Source of the DNA: Toxotes chatareus
Taxonomy: Eukaryota > Chordata > Actinopteri > Toxotidae
Assembly (NCBI GenBank): GCA_016801885.1
Contig: CM028882.1
Location: forward strand, 18,679,047-18,743,046
DNA: 64,000 nucleotides
Direction of reading: 5' to 3'
The position numbers and the translations under genes were made by a program. Shown piece after piece: positions 25,101 to 35,229 of the stretch. The notes under the pieces are model-generated. The model worked only from the letters and a program-made list of their open reading frames with translations. It was not told the DNA's origin and did not search any database. Numbering within the stretch: the first letter of the stretch is position 1; every line of letters starts with the position of its first letter.

Positions 25101-28100
25101 ACAGAGCTAGTTTAGTAATATTTAGTACATGCATGACTAATTGATGAAACATTATTAAAGTGGGATGTAAATCGTTAAAATACATTTTCAGGTAAACTTA
25201 CCTCTCAGGCCACCGTAGCAGACGTGTTTGACAAAGGCTCCGGAGCGGTCATCCTTTTGGATGGTGAGTGTCTTTGCCCTTCAGGGTTCACAGCTTTTAT
25301 CACATATTACATATTTTATTACGTATCAGTTTATTTATTTCATATTCATTTATTTTCATCACTTTAATGTGTCTTTTCCTGAAAGTTGCCTCTCAGGCTG
25401 AATTAATGAAAGTTAATTTGCAGTCTGTGTCTGCAGGGATTGAAATAACGGAGTGAGAACGACTCATATTCCTGTTTGACAATTCCATAGAGATGGATGA
25501 TATTAGAACCACTCTGATCTATAATTAATCTGACTTAAAACAAATAACATGGGACCTGACGTTCCCTGAGGATTCACAGAGGAAAAATCTGTGGAATTTC
25601 TTAACACACACTAAACCAGTCAGCCTCTGTTATCCTCTTAGAGGAAAGTAAAGTCATTTCTGGGTAAGACAGCATGTGACAGTGACACCCTGCAGAAGCA
25701 GCTTTGTTTGTCTTTATTCCTGGTTATATTCTGAATTGACATAATGAAATTAAACAGCCAGTACGCAGACTGTTGTCTGGATTTGATTCCTTCTGACAGC
25801 TGCTAATTGTCTCTTCACAGTCCGCCTTCATGTGGCTGTTACTTTTTGCTGTAATTTCACTATATGTTGTAATGAAGAAATGTGGCCGAGGCAGGTGTTC
25901 TCCTCGCTTATTTCATTGTTATACTTAATGTCTCACTTCTGCTGCTTATCATTCAAAGTGATTGCCAGGCAGTCGATACTAGCTTTATAATTACTTTACT
26001 TTTGCTTCTCTTTAGTCAATATGTACTGCATATTAGTGAGAGCAGGATTCTGAAACATGAGGGAGAATCAGCCCAAAGCTTATTAATAATAAAATACAGA
26101 CAGTACAGTGAGAATTCACTTAATTAAAGTTGTCAGTGGTGGAACTTAACCACTGTAAGTGCGTTTACTCATTGCATAAGTGTTTTCTGCTATCAGAAAA
26201 TTTCAGAGGCAAATGTATTTTTTACTCCCTTATATTCATTTATGTTGTTGGTACATTGTAGAGTTTTCTGGTAAACAAACAAATGTACTTCTCTTGCCAA
26301 AACACATCTAGTGTATCCTGCACTGAATTCTTTTCCTTCCTCATAAACAGTATCAGTATCTTCTAGCAAGCAGTCGTCTTTTTCTTGTTCCCTGCCTTTT
26401 GCTGGCTTTCGATCTGTAGAATAGTCTGAAACTGGCTGTGTTTGTGTGGATGCATGTGTGTCCTCAGGCACGTAGTCAAGATACAAACAAATCAGGGACT
26501 TGCAGAAAGAAACATGGGGTGCCCCCCCATAGTTTAGGGTTAAGACACTGACCATGAACAGCAATGTCCTTGGTTCTTGCCTGGCTGGGGGCCTTTGTTG
26601 TTGCATCTCTTACTCCCTCATGTATCTAGTTTCTATAATAAAGGCGTAGAGATATTTAAAAAATGCTGCATAGTGCTAGTATTGGTTAAAAAACACAGGG
26701 GTAATTTTTTTTTTTATAGTTGATTACTTTGGAAATCAGGAGAAACCCAAAGTTTGTTGAAAAGTTTAAATTCAGCATTTCATGCATTTCAGCGTGTTGC
26801 GTTATCAATATTCTGTTCATACATTAATTCTGACCTAATTTTTTAGAAGAAAATAAATAATGTGCCACTGACTGCAGCTGCTCTGCTACACTGATGCGTC
26901 ATGTGGGGGTTTTTTTGTGCTAATTGTGAGATTTTATATGCAGGACTTTATTTCACTGTGGTATTACTACTTTAACATAAGCAAAGGCACTCAATTGTTC
27001 TTCTAATTGTTCTTCATGGATGCAGTTTAAATTCTACATTTGTGCTGTGTTACAGTGAACACCTACAGTGGTGATGAGCTGGTGTGCTTCAACCAGTTTT
27101 CAGTGTTTGTGGTTGGAGCTGGAGGCTTTGGAGGGAAGAGAACCTCAGAGAAAGCCAAAGTATGCGTTCCATATTTGATTTACTTTACCAAAATGGAAAA
27201 AATAAGATGTTTTAAATAAACGTTGCCTCATATTTGATTGGTTTTATTTGTGTTTTATTTCCTCCAGGCTCCTGTGTCGCCACCTCAACGGGCACCAGAT
27301 GCTGTGGTGATCGATTCCACCACAAGAGACCAAGTAAGTGTGTCTGTGTGGGTTTTGTTGCAGCATAAATCAGCTGTATTGATAACGTGTGGGTAGAAAT
27401 AGATAATGTTTTGCGGCTCTGTAACAGCCATGAAGTTTTAAACAAAATGTGAAGGCACAGTAAAGTGTTGAATGAGGTTTTTATACCGTCTCAAAAAAAA
27501 AAAAAAAAAGAATGCTGACTGTATGTTTGCAGCAGAAAATAAAAAAAGAAAGGCGGAATAAAAAACTAAATCCCTTGAGCAATTTAAATGACTGCAACTG
27601 AATCACTTCAAAGCCATTCTTATTTTTAGGTATCTCTTCTATTGGCTTCAAGATAATTTCATTCCACATTTGTTTAGGAAAAGTTCAGGGGTTTATGAAT
27701 TAGATATAGATCTAAACAATGTCTGTTTCCCCTGCGGTCACAGGCGGCCTTGTACCGTTTGAGCGGAGACTGGAACCCTCTTCACATAGACCCCAGCTTT
27801 GCTGCCATGGGAGGTGAGAGTCATCTGTTGTACATCTTTTGAGGCTTGATGGGTGTCTCTTTCATTCAATTAAATATCTTAAATTATTTTGCTCAGGACT
27901 AAATCTTTCCCTGGGATTTTAGGCCAAATGTTGTGTTTTTATCTCATGGCTTAAACATGGTGCTCTTAAAAATGCTCTTTGGTCAGGTTTCAAGGCTCCC
28001 ATCCTGCATGGCTTGTGCTCCTTTGGCTTTGCTGCGAGACATGTGCTCAAGCAGTTTGCTGACAATGACCCCTCCAGATTCAAGGCTATCAAGGTAAGTA

Positions 28101-31100
28101 AGCGTTACCTGTGCTTTAAACCTTGTCATGCATTGTATGAGTTGTTGGACCTCGTGAGAGAACCAACAGTATGAACAGGTTTAAGTGATTTGAGAGAATT
28201 TTTCACGTTTGAACATGTCATACGAGTCATGTTCAAACAGGAAAAATGTGTTTAAGTTAATATTTTGTAGTGTTAATCTGAATTTGGAGTGAAAACATAT
28301 TAAAATTAAAAAAGAACAGAAAAAAAAGTAACAGAAAAAGACTTGGAAAATTAATATTCTGTCCACCATATCAACATCATGACTCACCGGTTTACTGAGG
28401 GTTTTTTAAATTCATTTATTTTTTAAAAAATTTCTCAAGATTGAATTATTTAGTTTTGGTTACTTGTACAACTGCCTCAGGGTCTTTGTGCAAGCTGCTT
28501 TCCAGCTTAGGATCCTCAGCTGTGCCTATCAGTGTCAGGAAAAACAATAGTGCAGAACAAAAATATCGACTCCAGCACACAGTCGACACTTATTGTGAAA
28601 CAGCTGATTGATCAATAGACCTTCATCAGTGTAACATCGCCTGCTGCAGAATATTCTCTCATCCATTCCTTTCCTCTATGGTGACGTTTTTATGAATGAA
28701 ACTTGCTCGCAAATGGAGCAGAAGAGGCAACGTAATACTGAAATTTAGTGGCGTCAATTATGCAAATGAAATCTCAGGAACACACATGAACAGGAGGCAC
28801 TCCTCAGGTTAACACAACCAGTTTGTGCCATTTAGAGAATTTGATGAATGAGCTTAAGCTTTTATTTTATTATGAAAACAGATCTTTTGGAGTGGTTCAC
28901 TGAAATCTATCAGGTATAATGCTTGATTAGCTACTCAGCATTTATCAGGACTAGTGAAATGTTATAAAATCATTTTAATTACAGGTCCTCTGACTCCGCC
29001 ACCTCTCTTAACCCCCGTCTCTCTCTCTCTCAGGTTCGCTTTGTGAAGCCGGTGATGCCGGGTCAGTCACTACAGACTGAGATGTGGAAGGAAGGCAACA
29101 GGATTCATATCCAGTGCAAAGTCAGTGTTTAGCATTAGTGTGGACTACAGTTGTCATAACAGATTTGTGGATGAAGATTTGAGTCTGACTCGTCATTTCA
29201 GTGCCGTCCTCTGTTCTTTTGTGAATGTTCTGCCTGAGTCCTCGTGATCGCTGCTCTTCTCTTTCGTCCAGGTGAAGGAGACAGGTGCTGTTGTGCTGTC
29301 GGGGGCCTACATGGATTTACACACCGCATCAGGCACCTCCCCGGAAAATGTCCCTCAAGTATGTTGGTCCACAAATGCTCCATTCAAAGAACAGTCCTTT
29401 CAGCTTCTTTCCTTTTAGTTCAGTCGATAATTTGGACAAAATCAGGTGTTACTTTTGATGTGAAAATAGACCCTTAATTAACTTTCTTTTATCTTTATGA
29501 GGAGTGTTTCTCTTGCATCTGCCTTTGTGCAGGGAGGGGGCCTTCAGAGTGAGCTGGTGTTTGCGGAGATTGGCCGTCGTATTAAAGACTTGGGCTTAGA
29601 GTTGGTGAAGAAGGTGAATGCTGTGTTCGGCTGGGAGATCACCAAAGATGGCAAGACCACTGCACAGTGGAGTAAGTGTGCTGAATGCTGAACAAACACA
29701 TTAAACACTTAGGGATGGAGCCGATCCGATCCGATCCAGTATCGGTATCGGGTTCCGATACCAACATTGTTCACGGATCGGAAATTTCCAATCCAACCTG
29801 CGGAGATTTCAGATCCATGGACCATGTCTGTGCTTTAATGTTGTCTGCTGAAGTGACTCCACATGTGATTCCCTGCCGGCTGCTCTGCTAACTGGCTGTC
29901 AGCTGGCAGTCAGCACCGTGGCTAACCAACTTTTCAGCACATGTCCGCTGTGTGGAAATATTTTGCACTAGAAACACCCCAAAGGAAGACAGCAACGTGC
30001 AATGTTTGCAAAGCCGTTATACCGAGGGGCGGAAGCTCCTTCGCGACCTACAAGTGGTAATAAGTAGCGATTAGCTCGATGCTAACCTTATATGGAGAAT
30101 CCCATTGACGGGCTAGTGCATTGGCATCGGTCGCGCTATCAACATTTACACTCAAACAATAACCCAAAGCGGGACACCATTACAGGAAAGTCATACAGGT
30201 AACTCACACACCAACAATATATTACTCACAGACTTATGTCCCTTCTAGGTATAGCAGGAAGAAGATGAACCGTGAGTGAAATTCCACCTCTTGGGATATT
30301 TGAGATTTGAAAAACCTTTATTTGTTGCTGCTACAAGAGCCAGTATACTTAATTTGTGCTCATCAGATCAAGTAGCCCTTTTTATTTCTATTTTATTTGG
30401 AGAGGGGTGGTTTAAAAGAAGGTTACCCTTTATGAGTATCTCTTGAATTTAATAAATATTGACTGTTAACAGGATTTCCTGTTTTTCTAACTTTCTTTTA
30501 GGACCTTATACTTACCTCAAGTTGCCTTTTGGGACATACATGCATACATATCATACTTGCCTGTAGATAAGATTTATTACAACATCATATAAAATCAACA
30601 ATAGTGATAATAATAATATTAAAACAAACAGAGCCCTGGTATCAGAATAGTATTCAGGTATCGGGATCAGATCAGAAAAATGTGGATCGGTACATCCAAT
30701 ACATGGGAAAAATATGTGTTCATTTCAGTGTTGACAGTGTTTCCCAGTTGATTCCTGTTTTGCACGTTTACATTCCCAATCCTCCTGTCATCATTCAGTG
30801 CAGCTCACTGGAGTGTCTCACGCTTAAGATTGTTGGTGACTGTTTTCCCTCCTGTTAGGACTTAACACGTTGTCCATCTCTTCAGTGCTACACCAACGCT
30901 CAGAAATCAGTCAGAAAACATGATTCACTCTGACGCTGGCCCATGAAACAAAGGCTGAAATATGAGTGTGAGCTGTAAAGTTGATAAGTTAATTTGACCC
31001 AGACTGACATTTTGCTAACAAGCTGTCCAATAAGCCATTAAAACTAGAACAAAATCTGTGCTAATGACTGAATGATAACTCCAAGAACAAGTGGGTTGTG

Positions 31101-32524
31101 GTAGCAAAGCAGACAAGGCCAGCCAACCCAGCGAAAAAGGAGCTTTGTCAAGTATTTATGATTTATTCCATCTTCTGTCCCTACCCTTGCTTTTTTCCCC
31201 CCTCCCCTCTCTCTGTCTTCCTGTAGCCATTGATCTGAAGAACGGCAGCGGCTCCTTGCATAAAGGCCCTTACAATGGGAAGGCAGATGTGACCTTCACA
31301 GTGTCAGATGAAGACTTCATGGAGGTGGTGCAGGGGAAGCTCAACCCTCAGAAGGTGATAAACAAGTGGTCAGGCCTGTTCAGTTACCATGAATCTCTTT
31401 TGATGTGACATGCTTTAACAAAAGGGTTATTTACATGCAGCGCTGTGAATGGCCTTGTGTGTTTTTTTTGGCATGTTTATCCACAGCGTATCACATTAAT
31501 GCTTCTTTAAAGTGTTTCATGCTCACGGAAGGAAGCATTTTAGCTTAAGTTTTTTTTTTTTTTACAAAATCCAGATGCTACATGGCCTTGAAATAATGAG
31601 GCAGTGGTGAAAATGTAATATTTTAAATCCTTTTTTTCCCCCTGACATTAAATCACTTCTTGTACATTTTAATTAAAGCAAAAGAGCCTTTGAAGAGCCT
31701 TTCAATCTGTAATGACTTCTCCCATGATCTCGTCATGTCAAATAAAAAATGGAAGGCAGTGATCTATCAAACCGAGTTCAGAAAGCTCTGAGCGTGGGTA
31801 ATCAATCGACGCTGCTTGTTATGTCTGTAGCATCTCATCTGTCACAGGGAGTGGCCATCACTCTACAGAATTTATATGCTTCCTGGAACCCTTGATATTG
31901 ATCTGAGGCCTGTGTGTGCGTGCACACTTTACAAAGAGCGTCAGCGGGCTGTGTAGCTGAAGATCCCTCAGACAGGGTCTTTTCCAGCCTCTGAGACAAT
32001 GAAAGGAACAGCTGGGGAAAGATTAGTTGGTGGAGTTGAAAGGGACACTGCTAACTGTCATCCGGGGTCGTCACAACCGCCGTCCTGTGATTGATTTTAG
32101 CTGAGGAACATGCCTCACAGCCTCAGTAGTTCAGTTCACCTAATTAAAAGACTTTTCTGCTGTGCCTCTCAGCTGTGAACCTTTATTAATATGAGTATTA
32201 TTTCATTGTTCTGCTGCCACAGCAACAACGGTCACATATTCTCTTTTTCCTGAGTCCTGGCTTGTTGCTTTTTCATTTGTATGAAGTGTTAGCTGTAGGC
32301 GTTTTGGCCCTCTTTACTCCCTGTGCACTTGAAAAGCAGTATAACAGCCAACCAGCTAGAAATCGTAGGATACTTTGTGCTTTCTTTGGGGAGAAAAACA
32401 AAATGAATCAAGTGTGTGTTTGTCGTTTTGCTAGGCGTTCTTCTCTGGAAAGCTGAAGGTTAGAGGGAACATCATGCTGAGCCAGAAGCTGGAGGTCATC
32501 CTGAAGGACTACGCCAAGCTGTGA
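8807..32524 (+). CDS. hsd17b4: hsd17b4: peroxisomal multifunctional enzyme type 2 (D-bifunctional protein), complete
   Basis: The enzyme carries out the second and third steps of peroxisomal beta-oxidation of very-long-chain and branched fatty acids and bile-acid intermediates (2-enoyl-CoA hydratase 2 and D-3-hydroxyacyl-CoA dehydrogenase). Coding exons: 8807-8858, 9825-9878, 10785-10892, 11574-11633, 11785-11806, 11920-11966, 12287-12371, 13834-14021, 15414-15505, 15703-15727, 15861-15989, 19839-19948, 23326-23438, 23712-23835, 24058-24109, 25192-25263, 27056-27159, 27268-27333, 27744-27813, 27987-28093, 29034-29120, 29272-29358, 29533-29671, 31227-31354, 32435-32524. All junctions are GT-AG and keep one frame. 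The sum is 2211 nt, or 736 residues plus stop, the length of human HSD17B4. It has an SDR domain, a hydratase-2 domain and an SCP2-like domain, and ends in AKL (PTS1). No frameshift or missing catalytic residue was seen. Confidence 0.97.
10362..10500 (-). repeat. hAT-type nonautonomous element fragment (one end)
   Basis: In hsd17b4 intron 2, the minus strand starts TAGGGGTGAACCGATC at about 10500. It continues with CAATACC- and CTCAGGGTTATC-like diverged blocks. An end of this form (AGGG-TG-ACCGATC) is typical of hAT-type elements in fish. It resembles the ends of the elements at 29709 and 33386 but is not the same copy. A G9-10 run at about 10387-10396 borders it. Confidence 0.4.
13030..13085 (+). 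repeat. Interspersed repeat remnant
   Basis: A short diverged relative of the repeat at 1600-1745, in the opposite orientation, lies in hsd17b4 intron 7. Shared features are TTCTTCAGCTCT and AAGTCTCTTGAATGAGAAG followed by TGAAAC. Confidence 0.4.
16693..17475 (+). mobile_element. Nonautonomous DNA element, copy A (carries a nested MITE)
   Basis: In hsd17b4 intron 11. It starts CAGGGTATTTGCAGGTCTTA. It shares ordered, diverged blocks with copy B at 19993-20605: a GGTTTCTGT/GTTTCTGTCAG block, ACTCATAATG, AAAACATTAAT, CCATCATACTTTGGC and ATGGCCTTAGAA. The start CAGGG-ATTT-CAGGTCTTA resembles a very common teleost hAT-type family. A separate MITE at 16977-17168 interrupts this copy and is absent from copy B. 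Confidence 0.6.
16977..17168. mobile_element. MITE with long terminal inverted repeats
   Basis: The left end reads CAGGGGTGTCCAAACTGTCC. The right end reads GGGACAGTTTGGACACC. The arms stay complementary with mismatches for about 55 bp, through the CAAA(G)GGGCCG and GTTTTTGTTGCAACCAA blocks. Nearly the whole 190 bp element could fold back. CAGGGGTGTCCAAACT is a hAT-like terminus. No clear 8 bp duplication remains. It sits inside copy A of another element. Confidence 0.75.
19993..20605 (+). mobile_element. Nonautonomous DNA element, copy B
   Basis: In hsd17b4 intron 12, 45 bp after the exon 12 donor. It starts ACAGGGTATTTTTCAGGTCT with several AAAAAGACCTTAAAAGG-type blocks and ends near CCCTGGTAAACCCTGCAG. 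It is homologous block for block to copy A at 16693-17475 but lacks that copy's nested MITE. It has no coding capacity. Confidence 0.6.
21813..21840. repeat. Poly(T) tract
   Basis: A run of 28 T residues in hsd17b4 intron 12. Confidence 0.95.
22098..22178. repeat. (TG)n microsatellite
   Basis: About 80 bp of uninterrupted TG lies in hsd17b4 intron 12. A CA-rich tract follows about 100 bp later on the same strand. Confidence 0.97.
22281..22354. repeat. (CA)n/(CATA)n microsatellite
   Basis: A CA-rich tract interrupted by TACA units. It is complementary in sense to the TG tract at 22098-22178. Confidence 0.93.
22660..23045 (+). mobile_element. LINE 3' end remnant
   Basis: In hsd17b4 intron 12. 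About 22690-22800 translates to LITYKALPGPAQKYASELL followed by RSHRSS. This is the pattern seen at the C-terminal end of CR1/L2/Rex-type reverse transcriptases (the TYKAL...SELL...R-LRSS block). It is followed by a T-rich 3' region. No other part of the ORF is recognisable. The call rests on this one block. Confidence 0.45.
29709..30700 (+). mobile_element. hAT-type nonautonomous element, copy 1, with BED-finger relic
   Basis: This element fills most of hsd17b4 intron 23. The left end has TAGGGATGGAGCCGATCC. The right end has GGATCGGTACATCC, which is its approximate inverted complement. Near both ends it carries TATCGGTATCGGGTTCCGAT-like and GTATCGGGATCAGATC-like blocks. An open frame at 29941-30060 (39 residues, then a stop) begins MSAVWKYFALETP and holds CNVCKAVIPRGGSSF. 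This matches the first half of a BED zinc finger (C-x2-C) as found at the N-terminus of hAT transposases. The rest of the transposase is missing. The element is an internal-deletion derivative and cannot code for mobility. Confidence 0.75.
29941..30060 (+). pseudogene. hAT transposase N-terminal BED-finger fragment
   Basis: 39 codons encode the start of a hAT transposase: VWKYFALET, then the C-x2-C knuckle CNVC and SSFATYKW. The frame stops right after the tryptophan. The His pair of the finger and all catalytic regions are absent. The homologous stretch in copy 2 (33719 on) has one extra base after the ETPQ codons, so the frame is lost there. Confidence 0.65.
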
Positions 32525-33335
32525 GCCCGTCAGCCAGGCAGTCAGACAACTTTAGGAACTAACTGACCCGCCAGCTCTCTCCGTCTGTCTACTTTTCCTG
32601 TTCTGTGCGTATTTACATGCTTTGCCTCTTTAAGAGAAACTCATAAAAATTACCCAGTGACGATCAGAATGAATTCTCTGATATAAATTACAGTAACTTT
32701 TACTACAGTCATAAAATGCTGATTGAATAGGAAATGTCCTTTGTCTTATAACATGGATACATATGTTTTGAGGAAAAACATTTTTGTAATTGTTTGTCAT
32801 ATCATCAGTTATTGGCAAAAGGAGAAGCAATAATTCAGTTTCTTTTCAGCTGGTTAGTTTAACTTGGTTGGTCTTTCCTTGCTAAATGTGCACTTAACAC
32901 ACCTGCCTTTAAAGAACCAAATGAGAAATTAACCATCAGTCTTCATGAATTTAGTTAAATTCTACTGTCTGTCAGTCACTGTATTCTTGTATCAGTGCAA
33001 ACAAAGATCTGCATCAGTGAAGAACCAAAATTCTTCCCAGCATTTGGTTAATGTAGAGGATGAGGTGATAATGATTAAAATCTAAACCGGTTTTTAATCT
33101 CAGTTTGACTGAAGTCGTAATTCAGCGGTCTGTTATTTCATTATGTCGACCAATTGAGTGTGTCAGAACCGGTTTCATGAACCTGATTCTTTATTCACAA
33201 CAAAAACTTTAAGATGTATAGTGATGTAGAGTTTGCTAATTATGAAAATATTTACTTTTTTAAAATAATTTCAGTGCAATTGTAATGTAATTCAGTGATT
33301 GTGCTGTATGAAAATAAACTAATTCAGAACCTCAT
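32525..33335 (+). terminator. hsd17b4: hsd17b4 3' UTR and poly(A) signal
   Basis: About 0.8 kb of non-coding AT-rich sequence follows the stop. The canonical AATAAA at 33313-33318 predicts cleavage near 33330-33340, about 50 bp before the hAT-like element that starts at 33386. No better signal was seen closer to the stop. Confidence 0.7.
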
Positions 33336-33385
33336 TTCTGTATGGTTATTTAAAGCGGCTTTAACTGAATAATGTTATCAAATTA

Positions 33386-34062
33386 GGGATGGGGCCGATC
33401 CGATCCAGTATTGGGTTCCGATACCAACATATTTCACAGATCGGAAATTTCCGATCCAACCTGCGGAGATTTCCGATCCATGGACCATGTCTGTGCTTTT
33501 ATGTTGTCTGCTGAAATGACTCCACAAGTGATTCCCTGTCGGCTGCTCTGCTAACTGGCTGCAAAACATGGAATGGATTTCCTGAACAGAGGCGTGGTTC
33601 AATAAGACACGGAAACACACCCCTGTTCAGGAAGTCCATTCCCCAGTTTGCAGGCAGCTAGCAGGCGAGCATTGAGCAGCACCGTGGCTAACCAACTTTT
33701 CAGTCCAGTTTCACAAACATGTCCGCTGTGTGGAAATATTTTGCACTAGAAACACCCCAAAAGCAAGACAGTAACGTGCAATGTTTCCAAAGCCGTTGTA
33801 CCGAGGGGCGGAAGCTCCTTCGCGATCTACAATAAGTACCGATTAGCTCGATGCTAACATAATATGGAGAAGCTCATTGACAGGCTAGCACATCAGCATC
33901 GGTCGCGCTATCAACTTGTACACTCAAACGATAAACCAAAGCGGGACACCATAACAGGTAAGTCATACAGGTAATTCACACACCAACAATATATTACTCA
34001 CAGACGTATGTCCCTTCTAGGTACAGCTGGAAGAAAATGAACCGTGAGTGAGCTTCCGCCAT
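33386..34062 (+). mobile_element. hAT-type nonautonomous element, copy 2, 3'-truncated
   Basis: It begins TTAGGGATGGGGCCGATCC, about 50 bp past the hsd17b4 cleavage site. It runs parallel to copy 1 through the BED-finger relic (from 33719, frameshifted) and to GAAAATGAACCGTGAGTGAG. At about 34063 it is interrupted by another repeat. The right inverted end present in copy 1 is missing. Copy 2 has about 110 bp (33561-33670) that copy 1 lacks, including a foldback. Either copy 1 lost it or copy 2 gained it. Confidence 0.72.
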
Positions 34063-35225
34063 AGACTGTATAAGACATGGACGTAGCACCCATGACGTCA
34101 CCCATTGGTTTCGGGCATAGACTGTATAAGACAGGTTTCGGGGAGTTGGTTTTGTGACCAAACCATGGGCATTTGAGCTGCGCAATCTTGGATTTTAGTG
34201 GGAGTGTGCTTTCCATATTTGGCAGAGAGGCGGTTACAGGTCAGCCGGCCGAGAACCCGCCCACTTAGCTCAGAGTAATATTTAATATTTACCGGCTTTC
34301 ACCGCTGCCTCCATCCACTATCCACTTACAGTTACAGCAGCACACAAACAACAGCAGCCGCTTACTGACGGAGCTGCTCTGCCCATGCAATGTCAGACTT
34401 TTTAAACAGAAAAATGAGATGAAATAAAATTGTAGCCTAGTATTCCTGCAATAAACGGAACACACGGCAACAGCGTTCCTAACATTAGATGCTCCGGTCC
34501 TCTATCTGTATCAGCAGCGACCATCTTTCTTAATTTACCCTGCTCGTCTTTCTTGTTTTCTTTTGACAGTTTGATGACTGACTGAGCGGCTGAGCCAATC
34601 ACATTTCAGGGGGAAATTTCTAGCCTATTATTTAACTGAAACAATCATTATTTCATATCAATAAAATATACTAAAACGTTAAAAAACATTATTATTGTCA
34701 TATTAATAATAACAATAACAAAATAACGATAATGATAATAATAATAATAATATATTAAAATGTTTAATATTTACCGGCTTTCACCGCTGCCTCCATCCAC
34801 TAACCACTAACAGTTACAGCAGCCCACAAACAACAGCAGCCGTTTAGTGGATAAATAAATGGACTCTGAGAGAACGGAACACACTGCAACAGCGTTCCTA
34901 ACATTAGCTACTGGGGTCTTTTATCTGTATCAGCAGCGACCATAAATCGGCAATTAAGTCATAAGCCAGCAGCAAAATATGCCAATACATGCTAGTTAGT
35001 ACAGTCCACACTACAAGCCATATTGTCACAAAAACCTATCCAAACATTGGCAAACAAACACGTCCACTGCAGCCCCTGTCAACCGCTGGAGGTAGCCGGT
35101 GGCCTTTGGATGTAGCCACCAAGCCCAGCCGATGCTTTAGTAAAGAGCTAACTGCCAGTGCCTGTCTATGAAGCTGTCGCTCAACGTAACCATGCCCTAA
35201 TTTATGTCAGAATTTTAAGCCAGTG
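34063..35225 (+). repeat. Composite of interspersed repeats with an internal duplication
   Basis: It starts with two ATAGACTGTATAAGACA units (34063 and 34118). These flank a CATGACGTCACCCATTGGTT block that I recognise as a frequent fish repeat. The segment from TTTAATATTTACCGGCTTTC through TATCTGTATCAGCAGCGACC occurs twice (about 34280-34525 and 34762-34942) with small differences. Between the copies are a short AAT-rich tract (34725-34752) and A/T-rich sequence. No open frame was recognised. The final part, 34960-35225, is non-coding and leads into the decayed edge of the satellite. Confidence 0.6.
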
Positions 35226-35229
35226 AATT

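Larger units (their letters stand above)
19839..29358 (+). other. hsd17b4: hsd17b4 exons 12-22: linker and 2-enoyl-CoA hydratase 2 (hot-dog/MaoC) domain
   Basis: Exon 12 encodes the Ala/Ser-rich hinge after the dehydrogenase (ASPTAAASAAATSG). In the animal protein this region is cut by peroxisomal processing. Exons 13-22 encode the double hot-dog hydratase. The hydratase-2 signature YRLSGDWNPLHID lies in exon 19, with Asp510 and His515 on the spliced model. These coincide with the catalytic dyad numbering I recall for the human enzyme. GFKAPILHGLCSFGFAAR in exon 20 follows as expected. Confidence 0.93.
29533..32524 (+). other. hsd17b4: hsd17b4 exons 23-25: SCP2-like domain and PTS1
   Basis: From about residue 620 the product is a sterol-carrier-protein-2-like lipid-binding domain. 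Recognisable pieces are LVFAEIGRRIKDLG, NAVFGWEITKDGK, IDLKNGSGSLHKGP, DEDFMEVVQGKLNPQKAF and SGKLKVRGNIMLSQKLE. The last three residues AKL before TGA (32522-32524) are a peroxisomal targeting signal type 1. A hAT-like repeat occupies most of the intron between exons 23 and 24. Confidence 0.95.
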
